64,000 bases of DNA from JAZIHH01 sp036678685 (GTDB lineage Bacteria > Bacillota > UBA4882 > UBA10575): assembly GCA_036678685.1 (NCBI GenBank), contig JAZIHH010000020.1:248001-312000 (forward strand). Direction: 5' to 3'. Below are positions 1 to 7,988 of this stretch, piece by piece. The notes beneath the pieces are model-generated. The model saw only the letters and a program-made list of their open reading frames with translations. It did not search any database and was not told the origin of the DNA. Both the position numbers and the translations under genes were made by a program. Each line of letters starts with the position of its first letter. Position 1 is the stretch's first letter.

Positions 1-696
1 GGAGCCAACGGGTCGGGTAAGTCTACTCTGGCCCGTTTGTGTTGTGGTCTCTATTTGCCGGCCGCCGGCGAAGTTCTGGTGGCAGGCTGCTCGAGCCGGC
101 GGGAAAAAGACCGGCAATGGATACGCCGGACCGCGGGTCTGGTTTATCAAGACCCGGACAATCAGTTCGTGGCGGGAAATGTCACTGCGGAGGTGGCTTT
201 CGGGCTGGAAAACCAAGGGCTTCCCCCCGCCGAGATCCGGCAAAGAGTTGCGGAAACACTGGAAAAGTTTACCTTGTCGCACCGGGCGGAATTTCCGCCC
301 CATCTCCTGTCCGGGGGGGAGAAACGCCGGCTGGCCCTGGCCGCCGTCTGGGTGTTGCGGCCGAAGATCTTGCTTTTGGATGAACCGTTGAGCATGTTGC
401 ATTATGACGCCAAGAAGGAGATTGCCCGCCTCTTGCAGGATTTACGCGCCGACGGTACCGCCCTGGTCTGGTTTACATACAGCTTGGAGGAGACGGCCGG
501 GGCGGACCGGGTGCTGGTTTTGGAAGGCGGGAAAGCAGTCTGGGAAGGGCGGCCGCAAGAATTGCTGCACCGGAGTGAGGAGGCCCGCCGGTGGGGAATA
601 GAACTGCCCCCGGTTTATAATCTGGCCGCCGCTTTGTCTTCTTCTCCTCCCCCGGTGACGGATGATGAGGAATTTCTCTCATGGCTCTGGAGATAA
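1..696 (+). CDS. ecfA1: ECF transporter ATP-binding subunit EcfA1 (5' end cut off by window)
   Basis: The frame is open from base 1, so the N-terminus lies outside the window. It begins inside the Walker A loop (GANGSGKST), followed by a Q-loop (YQDPDNQ), the ABC signature LSGGEKRR and Walker B ILLLDEPL. This cytoplasmic ATPase pairs with EcfA2 and EcfT to power vitamin or metal uptake through exchangeable S-components; no S-component is visible here. Two conserved positions are abnormal: the switch (H-loop) histidine is a tyrosine (FTYSLEE, about base 475) and the D-loop reads SMLH instead of SMLD. The Walker B glutamate is kept, so the site may be weak rather than dead. It overlaps ecfA2 by 16 bases, which implies translational coupling. 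Confidence 0.9.
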   Translation, partial: GANGSGKSTLARLCCGLYLPAAGEVLVAGCSSRREKDRQWIRRTAGLVYQDPDNQFVAGNVTAEVAFGLENQGLPPAEIRQRVAETLEKFTLSHRAEFPPHLLSGGEKRRLALAAVWVLRPKILLLDEPLSMLHYDAKKEIARLLQDLRADGTALVWFTYSLEETAGADRVLVLEGGKAVWEGRPQELLHRSEEARRWGIELPPVYNLAAALSSSPPPVTDDEEFLSWLWR

Positions 697-1505
697 AACT
701 GTGGGACGTATCGGTGAATTATTACCCGGCTACCGCCTGGCAGACCCGGGCTTTGGCCGGGGTGAATCTTTCGGTCCGCGCCGGGGAGCAGGTTGCCCTG
801 GTCGGGCCGGCGGGTTCCGGTAAATCTACACTTTTGCGGGTGGCGGCCGGCCTCCTCTTGCCGGAGAAAGGAAAGGTTGAGATACCGCCGGAAGCCGGGG
901 TCGCCCTTGCCCTCCAAGAACCCCGGCGGGGTTTTTTTGCGTCTACGGTCTGGGAAGAGGTGGCCTTTGGCCCGGAAAACCTGGATTTACCCGCCGCCGG
1001 GGTACGGGAACGGGTGAGATGGGCGTTGCGTATCACCGGCCTGCCGGAGGAAAAGTGGGGGGCCTCTCCTTTTAGCCTGTCCGGCGGAGAGCAGCGGCGG
1101 CTGGCTCTGGCTTCGGTTCTTGCCATGCGCCCGCATTTTTTGCTTTTGGACGAGCCCTCCGCCGGGCTGGATGCCGCCGGGAAGGGGGAGCTGACGGCGG
1201 TTTTGCGCAAATTGGCGGAGGTGGGCGGGACGGCGCTGGTCATTGCCTCCCACGAGATGGATTTTGTTTTCCCCCTCACCCGGCGGGTGGTTCTGCTGGA
1301 GGGGGGGCGGCTGGTGGCGGATACCAGGTGGGGGGCGTTGGGGAAGGAGCCGGCCGTGCTGGAACGGTTGGGATTGCAACTGCCGGCGGCCCTTCGTTTG
1401 CTGCACCGGCTGGCGCGGGAGGGGGCGCCGGTGGACCCGGGGCAGGAGACGGTGGAGGGGGCGGTGGAGGAACTGAGGAAGTTGGTGAGAAGGCGGGGTT
1501 TGTGA
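681..1505 (+). CDS. ecfA2: ECF transporter ATP-binding subunit EcfA2
   Basis: A 274-residue ABC ATPase, the second nucleotide-binding subunit of the ECF energising module. It has Walker A GPAGSGKST, a Q-loop in LQEPRRGFF, signature LSGGEQRR, Walker B FLLLDEPSAGLD and an intact H-loop histidine (ASHEMDF), so unlike its partner EcfA1 it keeps the full catalytic set. The ATG lies inside the end of ecfA1. The last codons, rich in Glu, Lys and Arg, are copied twice more downstream (see repeats), so the 3' end of this gene has served as a duplication substrate. Length is normal for the family. Confidence 0.92.
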   Translation: MALEIKLWDVSVNYYPATAWQTRALAGVNLSVRAGEQVALVGPAGSGKSTLLRVAAGLLLPEKGKVEIPPEAGVALALQEPRRGFFASTVWEEVAFGPENLDLPAAGVRERVRWALRITGLPEEKWGASPFSLSGGEQRRLALASVLAMRPHFLLLDEPSAGLDAAGKGELTAVLRKLAEVGGTALVIASHEMDFVFPLTRRVVLLEGGRLVADTRWGALGKEPAVLERLGLQLPAALRLLHRLAREGAPVDPGQETVEGAVEELRKLVRRRGL

Positions 1506-1830
1506 AGGGACGGCAGGAAAGGGACTTGGGGAAGCGAGTCCGCGGCGAATTTCGGCGTTGGTCGGTGCGGGCGGTCCTCGACATACCCAAGTATAGTCTG
1601 CGGTCCGTCCTCCCTCCCGCCTGGAAATTCTTGCGTCCGGCGCTTCCCAAAAGGGGTGCGGGAAGGCGGAGCGTCCCTTTCCTGCGGTCCCCCCGCAACG
1701 GGTGAGGACAAAAAGGGAGAAGGCCCGTTGCGGGAAAGAACCGCTTGGCTGTTTTTTATAGAACCGTATTTATAAGGCCGCAGGGTTATAGCCGGCACGT
1801 GTAGGATTAAATTACTGTTGCTTTGTTGGG
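1436..1830 (+). repeat. Tandem duplication copy 1: ecfA2 tail plus spacer
   Basis: First copy of a unit of about 385-395 bases. It begins in the coding end of ecfA2 and runs through a 320-base spacer. The second copy starts at 1831 and is nearly identical by eye, differing by scattered substitutions and one-base indels. The unit holds a large imperfect palindrome (1507-1691), an 11-bp perfect stem CCCGCAACGGG / CCCGTTGCGGG (1692-1702 with 1724-1734), and an AT-rich tail. No convincing gene lies in it; the long antisense frame across it is discussed under rejected items. Confidence 0.9.
1507..1691 (+). repeat. Large imperfect palindromic element, copy 1
   Basis: The ends form an 18-nt inverted repeat (GGGACGGCAGGAAAGGGA at 1507-1524 against 1674-1691, one mismatch). 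Inner blocks also pair: GGGAAGCG-like, GAATTTC and GCGGTCC segments recur in inverted order. The tip lies near 1587-1590 between GACATAC and GTATAGTC. The whole element could fold as one long hairpin, as MITE-like or REP-like intergenic elements do. It is adjacent to ecfA2 and lies inside the duplicated unit. Confidence 0.75.
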
Positions 1831-2214
1831 CCCGGCCGGGCAGGAGGCGGTGGAGGAACTGAGGAAGTTGGTGAGAAGGCGGGGTTTGTGAAGGGACGGC
1901 AGGAAAGGGACTTGGGGAAGCGAGTCCGCGGCGAATTTCGGCGTTGGTCGGTGCGGGCGGTCCTCGACATACCCAAGTATAGTCTGCGGTCCGTCCTCCC
2001 TCCCGCCTGGAAATTCTTGCGTCCGGCGCTTCCCAAAGGGGTGCGGGAAGGCGGGAACGTCCCTTTCCTGCGGTCCCCCCGCAACGGTTAGTGGAAAAGG
2101 AAGAAAGCCCGTTGCGGGAAAAAACCGCTTGGCTGTTTTTTATAGAACCGTATTTATAAGGCCGCAGGGTTATAGCCGGCACGTGCAGGATTAAATTACT
2201 GTTGCTTTGTTGGG
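1831..2214 (+). repeat. Tandem duplication copy 2
   Basis: Second copy of the unit, joined directly to copy 1. It starts with a slightly shortened version of the ecfA2 tail, including an in-register TGA, then repeats the spacer. In its 3' hairpin the CCCGCAACGG / CCGTTGCGGG stem is kept while the loop differs between copies. The shift between copies is 386 bases at the start and 384 at the end. Confidence 0.9.
1893..2077 (+). repeat. Large imperfect palindromic element, copy 2
   Basis: Same palindrome as at 1507-1691, again bounded by GGGAC(G/C)GCAGGAAAGGGA-type ends in inverted orientation. Differences from copy 1 are few (for example AAAGGGG for AAAAGGGG and GGGAACG for GGAGCG), so the duplication looks fairly recent or is being homogenised. 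Confidence 0.75.
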
Positions 2215-2286
2215 CCCGGCCGGGCAGGAGACGGTGGAGGGGGCGGTGGAGGAATTTGAGGAAGCCGGTGAAAGGGCGGGGAGCTG
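2215..2286 (+). repeat. Third, diverged copy of the ecfA2 tail
   Basis: The GGCAGGAGACGGTGGAGG segment of ecfA2 appears a third time immediately before ecfT, then diverges and ends in a TGA. It marks the far boundary of the tandem array: the ancestral arrangement was probably ecfA2 directly followed by ecfT, with the spacer inserted and then duplicated. Confidence 0.75.
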
Positions 2287-2291
2287 AAGGC

Positions 2292-3074
2292 ATGGTTTTT
2301 GGCCGTTATTATCCGGCGGTCTCTTTTTGGCACCGGCGGGATCCCCGGGCAAAAATAGTAGTTCTTTTTGTTCTGGTCGTGCTGGCGCTTGTGGAAAGAA
2401 GTTTGTGGTGGCAGGTGTCGCTCTTCCTTGTTTGCCTGGGATTGTTTGCGACCTCACGCCTTCCCCGTTCCTGGCTTTTTCTTACCCTGTGGTCGTTTCG
2501 CCTGCTGCTGGGGTTGACTTTCCTGGTTAACCTGGTTTTTATCCGGGAAGGGAACCGCCTGGCGGGACTGCCGGTAACTGATTCGGGGTTGTCTGCCGCC
2601 CTTTCTTACCTCTTCCGCCTGGTAAATCTCTTGCTCCTGGGGTTCTGGTTGATGGGAACGACCGAATCGTTGGTTATGATCAGGGTCATTTCCGCGTTTT
2701 TGCGGCCATTAAAAAAATGGTTGCCCGGGGAGGAAATGGCTTTGGTCATGGGGATGGCCTTCCGTTTTCTCCCGCTTTTGCTGGAGGAAGCCCATGAGAT
2801 TGCCATCGCGCAGCGGGCCCGGGGGGTAAAATTTTACGGACGCAGCCGGCGGCGAAAATTAAAAGGATTAATTTCCATGGTGGTACCGCTATTTCTTTCC
2901 ACACTCCGCCGTTCCCATGAACTGGCCCAGGCGATGGAAGCCAGGGGTTTTGTCCCGGGTGCCCCGCGCACCTCCTATCTGGAATTGGCGTGGGGGAAAG
3001 AAGATACGTGGATAGTGGCCATTTCTTCCCTGATTTTACTGGCCGGGTTAATATGGCGGAGGGTTGCCGGATAA
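2292..3074 (+). CDS. ecfT: ECF transporter transmembrane subunit EcfT
   Basis: A 260-residue membrane protein that couples EcfA1/EcfA2 ATP hydrolysis to the S-component. Several hydrophobic segments (LFVLVVLALVE, LWSFRLLLGLTFLVNLVF and others) precede two Ala-Arg-Gly motifs, RARGVKFYG and EARGFVPG, which are the EcfT coupling motifs that contact the ATPases. I chose ATG 2292 because upstream residues in this frame are encoded by the duplicated ecfA2 tail and read as an Arg/Trp-rich artefact. It is separated from ecfA2 by the tandem array, which is unusual since these genes normally abut. The TAA stop touches the truA start. Confidence 0.92.
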   Translation: MVFGRYYPAVSFWHRRDPRAKIVVLFVLVVLALVERSLWWQVSLFLVCLGLFATSRLPRSWLFLTLWSFRLLLGLTFLVNLVFIREGNRLAGLPVTDSGLSAALSYLFRLVNLLLLGFWLMGTTESLVMIRVISAFLRPLKKWLPGEEMALVMGMAFRFLPLLLEEAHEIAIAQRARGVKFYGRSRRRKLKGLISMVVPLFLSTLRRSHELAQAMEARGFVPGAPRTSYLELAWGKEDTWIVAISSLILLAGLIWRRVAG

Positions 3075-3830
3075 ATGATGAAGAGAGAAAAAATCAATTT
3101 GAAAGTTACGATTGCTTACGACGGAACGGAGTTTGCCGGTTTTCAACGGCAGGGCGCCGGGGAAAGAACCGTTCAGGAAGAACTGGAGAAGGCGCTTTTA
3201 AAACTCACCGGGGAAAATGTTAACTTAACGGCTGCCGGGCGTACCGACGCCGGTGTGCATGCCCGGGGCCAGGTGATTAATTTCCATACGGCCGGCAAAA
3301 TTCCGCTGTCCCGCTGGCTTCCCGCTTTAAACAGTGTTCTCCCCCGGGACGTGGTCGCCTGGCGGGTGGAGGAAGCCCCGGAAGACTTTCATGCCCGTTA
3401 CCAGGCGAAAAGCAAGATTTACCAGTACCGGCTTTTACGCCGGCCGTGGCCGGATGTTTTCCGCCGCCATTATTGTCTGCATTATCCCTATGCCTTGCAG
3501 GTGGAACCGATGAAAGAGGCCGCCTCTCATCTGACAGGATATCATGATTTCGCCGCTTTTTCTGCGATTGGCTCCGGGGTGAAGACGACCAAGAGGAATC
3601 TTTTGCGGCTGGAGATCGAGGAACACGGTGACGAACTCCTCTTTACCCTGGAAGCGGACGGGTTCCTTTACAAGATGGCCCGGATGATCGTAGGGACGCT
3701 TCTGATGGTGGGAAGAGGGAAGATCCCACCTGAAGAGGTCAAATCCATCCTGGACAGCAGAAAAAAGGGGGCGGCCGGTCCCACGGCTCCCCCCCACGGT
3801 TTGTGTCTGGTCAGGGTTTTGTACGATTAG
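3075..3830 (+). CDS. truA: tRNA pseudouridine(38-40) synthase TruA
   Basis: A 251-residue enzyme that isomerises uridines 38-40 in the tRNA anticodon stem. The family motif GRTDAGVHARGQV carries the catalytic aspartate; YDGTEFAGFQRQ near the N-terminus and the C-terminal GRGKIPPEEV region are also typical. Two consecutive ATG codons (3075, 3078) begin right at the ecfT stop, so the start is uncertain by one codon. The ecfA-ecfA-ecfT-truA order is the usual one in Bacillota; the rplM-rpsI pair that often follows is absent here. Confidence 0.93.
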   Translation: MMKREKINLKVTIAYDGTEFAGFQRQGAGERTVQEELEKALLKLTGENVNLTAAGRTDAGVHARGQVINFHTAGKIPLSRWLPALNSVLPRDVVAWRVEEAPEDFHARYQAKSKIYQYRLLRRPWPDVFRRHYCLHYPYALQVEPMKEAASHLTGYHDFAAFSAIGSGVKTTKRNLLRLEIEEHGDELLFTLEADGFLYKMARMIVGTLLMVGRGKIPPEEVKSILDSRKKGAAGPTAPPHGLCLVRVLYD

Positions 3831-3867
3831 CCGCGCCTTACGGTACAGACGCGGACGTATGTTTGGC

Positions 3868-4368
3868 TTAGATCAGGTAACAAGCGACAATCTCGCCTAC
3901 ATAAAAGGTATGATAATCAGGTTGGGGGTAAAATTCCCGGACCAACCCGGAATCCAGGTTTTCCGGCAGCATGTCCTGTTTGTAAATCACCCGGCATTCG
4001 TAGTGCAGAGGACACTCGGCGATGACCGGAGTATCTATTTTCAGACCGGGGAGTGGCGTAAGGTTGCATTCTTTGAACTTGTCAAGATTGCGGCCGGAGT
4101 GGGTACCGCAAAAACCAAGAGCCTCTTTCAGGTCTTTTTCCAAAGGAACACTGACGGTGAATTGCCCCGTCTTTTCGATTAACTCATGGGTATAGCGGGA
4201 TTTTCTGACCATCGCCAAGAAAACGGGCTTGTTCCAAAAGACATTGATTCCTCCCCAGCCAATAACCATGGTGTTAACCTTTTCTTTTCCGGCGGTCAAA
4301 AAAAGGCCGCTGTTGATCAGGTAATGTTCAACCTCTTTGAGGTAATGATTGTAGGAAACTTCCTGCAT
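3868..4368 (-). CDS. Flavin reductase-like (FMN-binding split barrel) protein
   Basis: A 166-residue protein on the minus strand with the flavin reductase/flavoredoxin fold pattern: a TMVIGWGGINVFWNKPVFLAMVRKSRYTH-like core (given here only in part), then TGQFTVSVP and a C-terminal HTFYVGEIVAC strand. Such proteins bind FMN and transfer electrons, or reduce flavin with NAD(P)H; the true partner is not evident. A strong ribosome site, GGGAGG, lies eight bases before ATG 4368. It stands alone between two + strand genes. Confidence 0.8.
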   Translation of the reverse strand: MQEVSYNHYLKEVEHYLINSGLFLTAGKEKVNTMVIGWGGINVFWNKPVFLAMVRKSRYTHELIEKTGQFTVSVPLEKDLKEALGFCGTHSGRNLDKFKECNLTPLPGLKIDTPVIAECPLHYECRVIYKQDMLPENLDSGLVREFYPQPDYHTFYVGEIVACYLI

Positions 4369-4478
4369 CTTTAATCCTCCCTTTGTTGTTTTAACCTGCC
4401 AATTTTATTCTTTTCTCGATACGTTCCTAATATCCTTCTTTAATAAGGGTTTCGAAAAGGTAACGGGGAGGAAGAAAA

Positions 4479-5186
4479 ATGAAGCCGGTGATTGGGATTA
4501 CCTGCCGTCATTTTGTCGAGACCGGTGGTAACGAATACCGGGTGGCCGCCGGGTATATCGAAGCGGTGGAAAAGGCGGGAGGGATCCCTTTGGTCTTGCC
4601 GCCGGTCCATGACCGGGCCGCTTTTCCGGTCTCAATCTGCCAGGGGTTTTTGTTGAGCGGCGGCGGCGACCCGGATCCGCGGCTTTACGGCGAAGAAGAC
4701 CATCCCCGGTTGGGCACTGTGGACAGGAACCGGGACCGCTGGGAGATTTATCTTATCCGCCGGGCGCTTCGGCAGAAAATACCGGTCTTCGGAATCTGCC
4801 GGGGGTTGCAGATGATCAACGTGGCGCTGGGCGGCAGTTTATATCAGGATCTCCCGGATCAGGCCGGGATCTACGGGCACTGCCAGGAGAGCCCGGCGGA
4901 GAAAGTGAGTCACCGGGTGTGGGTGGAAGAAGGAACCCTTTTGTATAAGATTATCAAAAGAAAAAGAATTTGGACCAATTCCCATCACCACCAGGCGGTG
5001 AAGGAGGTTGCCCCCGGGCTTGTCGTTTCCGCCCGGACCGGGAATGGAGTGGTGGAAGCTTTGGAAGGATCGGGTGGTTCTTTCCTCCTGGCCGTGCAGT
5101 GGCACCCCGAACGCTTGGCTTCGCCCGGCGCCCGGAAATTGTTTGCGGCCTTTGTGGAAAATGCCGCCCGTCTTGTTTCGCCCTGA
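4479..5186 (+). CDS. Class I glutamine amidotransferase-like hydrolase (PuuD type)
   Basis: A 235-residue protein of the gamma-glutamyl-gamma-aminobutyrate hydrolase family. Visible marks are GITCRHF at the N-terminus, LSGGGDPDP, the nucleophile elbow GICRGLQMINVALGG with the catalytic Cys, and the C-terminal VQWHPERL supplying the His-Glu pair. Family members hydrolyse gamma-glutamyl amides in polyamine or related catabolism; no polyamine genes are nearby, so the substrate is unknown. GGGGAGG precedes the ATG. Confidence 0.82.
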   Translation: MKPVIGITCRHFVETGGNEYRVAAGYIEAVEKAGGIPLVLPPVHDRAAFPVSICQGFLLSGGGDPDPRLYGEEDHPRLGTVDRNRDRWEIYLIRRALRQKIPVFGICRGLQMINVALGGSLYQDLPDQAGIYGHCQESPAEKVSHRVWVEEGTLLYKIIKRKRIWTNSHHHQAVKEVAPGLVVSARTGNGVVEALEGSGGSFLLAVQWHPERLASPGARKLFAAFVENAARLVSP

Positions 5187-5206
5187 GGGTTTTTATTCCT
5201 TCTCCC

Positions 5207-5235
5207 TTGACGGGCCGTTACGGTTATGCTACTCT
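5207..5235 (+). promoter_or_regulatory. Candidate sigma-A promoter of the t6A operon
   Basis: TTGACG (5207-5212) and TACTCT (5230-5235) are 17 bases apart, and TG one base before the -10 makes an extended -10 element. It lies about 40 bases before the GTG of tsaE. A second TTGACA at 5235 does not have a well-placed -10. Confidence 0.45.
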
Positions 5236-5273
5236 TGACATTGAAGCAGATAATATTGTGAGGTGGATACCCG

Positions 5274-5771
5274 GTGGAGGGCCAGACGGGCCGGGAAAAC
5301 GTTTTAATCGTACGGTCGAGAAGTCCTGAAGACACGGAAGAACTGGGAGTAGCCGTGGGGAAGATGTTGTCGCCGGGCGCTTTTCTTTTTTTATCAGGAA
5401 ATTTTGGAGGTGGAAAGACCCTCTTCGCCCGGGGCATCAGCCGGGGCTTGGAATGTAAAGAGCTGGCGACCAGCCCTTCTTTTGCCTTAATCCATAGGTA
5501 CGAAGGGAAGATTCCCTTTTACCATTTGGACCTGTACCGCCTTTCCCGGCCGGAAGACACCGCGGTGCTGGCTTTGGACGAATTGCTGGAAGAAGAGGCC
5601 GTGGTGGCGGTGGAATGGGGAGAGGTGGCCAAAGAACAATTCCCTGCGGAGTTGCTGGAGGTCCATTTTAAATACGGGGAAAAGGAAAATGAACGGGAGA
5701 TCATCTTTCGTCCCGTCGGGGAGAAATACCGGGTCCTCCTTAAGGAGTTGGCAAAAGAATGCGGGTTTTAG
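5274..5771 (+). CDS. tsaE: tRNA t6A threonylcarbamoyladenosine ATPase TsaE
   Basis: A 165-residue cytoplasmic ATPase of the TsaB-TsaD-TsaE complex, which transfers threonylcarbamoyl to A37 of ANN-decoding tRNAs. The Walker A motif GNFGGGKT is at residues 42-49; SPSFALIHRYEG and FYHLDLYRL match the family core, and VVAVEWGE is the conserved C-terminal strand. The GTG start is supported by GAGGTGG eight bases upstream. It overlaps tsaB by 13 bases. Confidence 0.93.
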   Translation: MEGQTGRENVLIVRSRSPEDTEELGVAVGKMLSPGAFLFLSGNFGGGKTLFARGISRGLECKELATSPSFALIHRYEGKIPFYHLDLYRLSRPEDTAVLALDELLEEEAVVAVEWGEVAKEQFPAELLEVHFKYGEKENEREIIFRPVGEKYRVLLKELAKECGF

Positions 5772-6466
5772 GACTGGATACATCCTTACCCACCGGGACC
5801 GTGGGCTTGATTGACGGGGTTAATGTTCTGTATGAGGAAAAGATTGCCGTTCGCCCGGGAGGCGGGGAAAAGATCCCGGCTTTAATCCAAAAAGCCCTGC
5901 AGTCCGTGGGCTGGCGGCCCAAATATCTCGAACTTGTCGTGGCGGGCAAAGGACCCGGCTCCTACACCGGGGTGCGGGTCGGCCTGGCCGTGGCCAAAGG
6001 GCTCGCTTACTCCCTGGGCATCCCCCTGGTCAGTATCAACACACTTCTGGCCCTGGCCGCCAACGACCAAGGGTGGCCCGGCCTCGTCTGTCCGGTTTTG
6101 GACGCCCGCCGGCGGACGGTTTATGCCGGTTTGTACCGCCGTCAAGAATGGGATTTAAGTGAACTGCGGCCTCCGGAGGTCTGGCCGGTTGAGGACCTTA
6201 TAGAGTTTCTCCGCCGGCAAAAAACCCCCGTTCTTTTTCTGGGAGACGGGGCATACCGCGATGAATTGACCGCCGGTCTCGGCTCCGCCGCCCGTTACAA
6301 ACGGGAAGACAGTGTGCACGGAGCCGTTTTGGCCGGTTTAGGGCTTACGCGCTGGCAAAAAAGAAAAAAAAATGAGTTATATACCGGTCTTCCCCTCTAT
6401 CTCCGGCGGACGGAAGCGGAGATCCAGCGGGAGCAAAGGAGTATGAGAGGTGGCTGTGGCAGTTGA
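5759..6466 (+). CDS. tsaB: t6A complex dimerisation subunit TsaB
   Basis: A 235-residue protein with the ASKHA-like N-terminal fold (LGLDTSLPTGTVGL; GKGPGSYTGVRVGLAVAKGL), the non-catalytic partner of TsaD. The signature GPGSYTGVR is clear. Its ATG is inside the end of tsaE and its own end overlaps rimI by 17 bases, so tsaE-tsaB-rimI-tsaD is one translationally coupled unit. Confidence 0.93.
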   Translation: MRVLGLDTSLPTGTVGLIDGVNVLYEEKIAVRPGGGEKIPALIQKALQSVGWRPKYLELVVAGKGPGSYTGVRVGLAVAKGLAYSLGIPLVSINTLLALAANDQGWPGLVCPVLDARRRTVYAGLYRRQEWDLSELRPPEVWPVEDLIEFLRRQKTPVLFLGDGAYRDELTAGLGSAARYKREDSVHGAVLAGLGLTRWQKRKKNELYTGLPLYLRRTEAEIQREQRSMRGGCGS

Positions 6467-6929
6467 ACCCATGCGTTTAAACGACCTGGAAGAGGTCTTG
6501 ACCATTGAGCGGCTTTCTTTTACGATCCCCTGGTCCCGAAGGGCCTTCCTCTACGAGCTTCTCGAAAATCAACAGGCCTTATACCTGGTGGCCCGGGAGG
6601 CAGAGAAGACAGTGGGCTATATCGGGATGTGGATCGTCCTGGACGAAGGTCACATTACCAACCTGGCCGTCCATCCTGATTACCGCCGGCGGGGGATCGG
6701 ACGTTTGCTATTGGAGACCTTGGTAAGGGAAAGCGCCAAACGCGGAATTCAGCGCTTAACCTTGGAAGTTCGCCGGTCCAATCTGGCGGCTCAGGCTTTA
6801 TACCGCGGACTGGGTTTTAAAGAGACCGGAGTTCGTCACCGCTATTACCAGGACAACCGGGAAGATGCTTTAATCATGTGGAAAGAGTTGAAGGACTGGA
6901 CAGGTCCTAAACCGAACGGCCGGCGGTGA
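6450..6929 (+). CDS. rimI: Ribosomal protein S18 alanine N-acetyltransferase RimI
   Basis: A 159-residue GNAT acetyltransferase. The acetyl-CoA loop RRRGIGRLL, the strand HITNLAVHPDYR and the C-terminal AQALYRGLGFKETGVRHRYY are diagnostic of RimI. Start is GTG 6450 with AAAGGAG upstream; an in-frame ATG seven codons later is an alternative. Its position between tsaB and tsaD is the standard Bacillota arrangement. Confidence 0.9.
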   Translation: MAVAVEPMRLNDLEEVLTIERLSFTIPWSRRAFLYELLENQQALYLVAREAEKTVGYIGMWIVLDEGHITNLAVHPDYRRRGIGRLLLETLVRESAKRGIQRLTLEVRRSNLAAQALYRGLGFKETGVRHRYYQDNREDALIMWKELKDWTGPKPNGRR

Positions 6930-6945
6930 ACAGGAGGGAAGCGGA

Positions 6946-7956
6946 TTGCTGGTTCTGGGGATAGAGACATCTTGTGATGAAACTGCGGCGGCGGTGGTGG
7001 AGAGCGGGAAGAGGATTTTGAGCAACCCTGTTTTTTCCCAAATCGATAAACATGCCGAATTCGGCGGGGTTGTCCCCGAGTTGGCCGCCCGCAGTCACCT
7101 GGAAGGAATTCTACAGACCATTGATTTGGCTCTCCGGGAAGCCGGGGTTGGCCTGGAGCGGATCGGGCTGGTGGCCGCCACTTGCGGGCCCGGTTTAATC
7201 GGCGGTTTACTGGTGGGCCTCTCCATCGCCAAGGCGCTGGCGTTGGGTAAAGAACTGCCTTTTATCGGCATCAACCACGTCGAAGCACATATTTACGCCA
7301 ATTTTCTGGCCGTCCCGGATCTTACCCCGCCGCTGCTTTGTTTAACGGTTTCCGGAGGCCATACGGATTTAATCTACATGGAAGACCATGGTGAATACCG
7401 TATTTTAGGGCGAACCCGGGATGACGCCGCCGGCGAGGCTTTTGATAAAGCCGCTCGTGTTTTGGGCCTTGGCTACCCCGGCGGTCCCTTCCTCGAAAAA
7501 TTGGCCCGGCAAGGCCGGCCCCGGATTCCTCTGGTGCAAACCGACTCCCTGGCCGGGACTTATGATTTTAGTTTCAGCGGGTTGAAAACGGCGTTGATTA
7601 ACAAGATCAACCATTACCGGCAAAAGAAAAAGGAAGTGCCGGCGGCGGATTTGGCCGCTTCCTTTCAGGAACAGGCCGTTTCTTTCCTGGTGGACCGTAC
7701 TTTTCGCGCGGCCGACGATTTACAAGTAAAAACCGTTCTTCTTTCCGGGGGTGTCGCGGCCAATAAGGAATTGAGGGAAAGATTTCAAGAACAGGCCGGG
7801 AGGCGGGGAATTCGTTTTGCCGTGCCCCCGCCGCAGCTTTGCACGGATAACGCGGCCATGGTGGCGGCTTGCGGTTATTATCGGTTTCATAAGTTCGGGC
7901 CGTCGCCTTTGGATTTGCCGGTTTTTCCGAGATTGTCTTGGAATTTAAAGGAATAA
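6946..7956 (+). CDS. tsaD: tRNA N6-adenosine threonylcarbamoyltransferase TsaD
   Basis: A 336-residue catalytic subunit that transfers the threonylcarbamoyl group made by TsaC to A37. Metal ligands are visible as HVEAH (His111 and His115), with the ATP-binding motifs GIETSCDETA near the N-terminus and LSGGVAANKELR near the C-terminus. The start is TTG, placed after GGAGG. An AT-rich stem of eight pairs (7950-7957 with 7964-7971) straddles the stop codon and may help end the transcript, but no U-tract follows. Confidence 0.95.
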   Translation: MLVLGIETSCDETAAAVVESGKRILSNPVFSQIDKHAEFGGVVPELAARSHLEGILQTIDLALREAGVGLERIGLVAATCGPGLIGGLLVGLSIAKALALGKELPFIGINHVEAHIYANFLAVPDLTPPLLCLTVSGGHTDLIYMEDHGEYRILGRTRDDAAGEAFDKAARVLGLGYPGGPFLEKLARQGRPRIPLVQTDSLAGTYDFSFSGLKTALINKINHYRQKKKEVPAADLAASFQEQAVSFLVDRTFRAADDLQVKTVLLSGGVAANKELRERFQEQAGRRGIRFAVPPPQLCTDNAAMVAACGYYRFHKFGPSPLDLPVFPRLSWNLKE

Positions 7957-7988
7957 ACCGGATTTTATTCCTCGAACATAAGTTTTTG

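Noticed and set aside
2202..2291. Upstream extension of ecfT
   Set aside because: The extra residues (Arg/Trp-rich) are encoded by the third copy of the ecfA2 tail; the true protein start FGRYYPAVSFW is at ATG 2292.
722..2293. A 523-residue open frame on the minus strand covering ecfA2 and the tandem array
   Set aside because: It is antisense to ecfA2, its sequence is Pro/Arg/Ser-rich, and its internal repetition simply reflects the DNA duplication. No ribosome site or family feature supports it.
3859..4182. 107-residue + strand ORF
   Set aside because: It is the antisense shadow of the flavin reductase-like gene.
5235..5256. TTGACA ... TAATAT pair before tsaE
   Set aside because: The spacing is only 10 bases, too short for a sigma-A promoter; TTGACG-N17-TACTCT just upstream is better.
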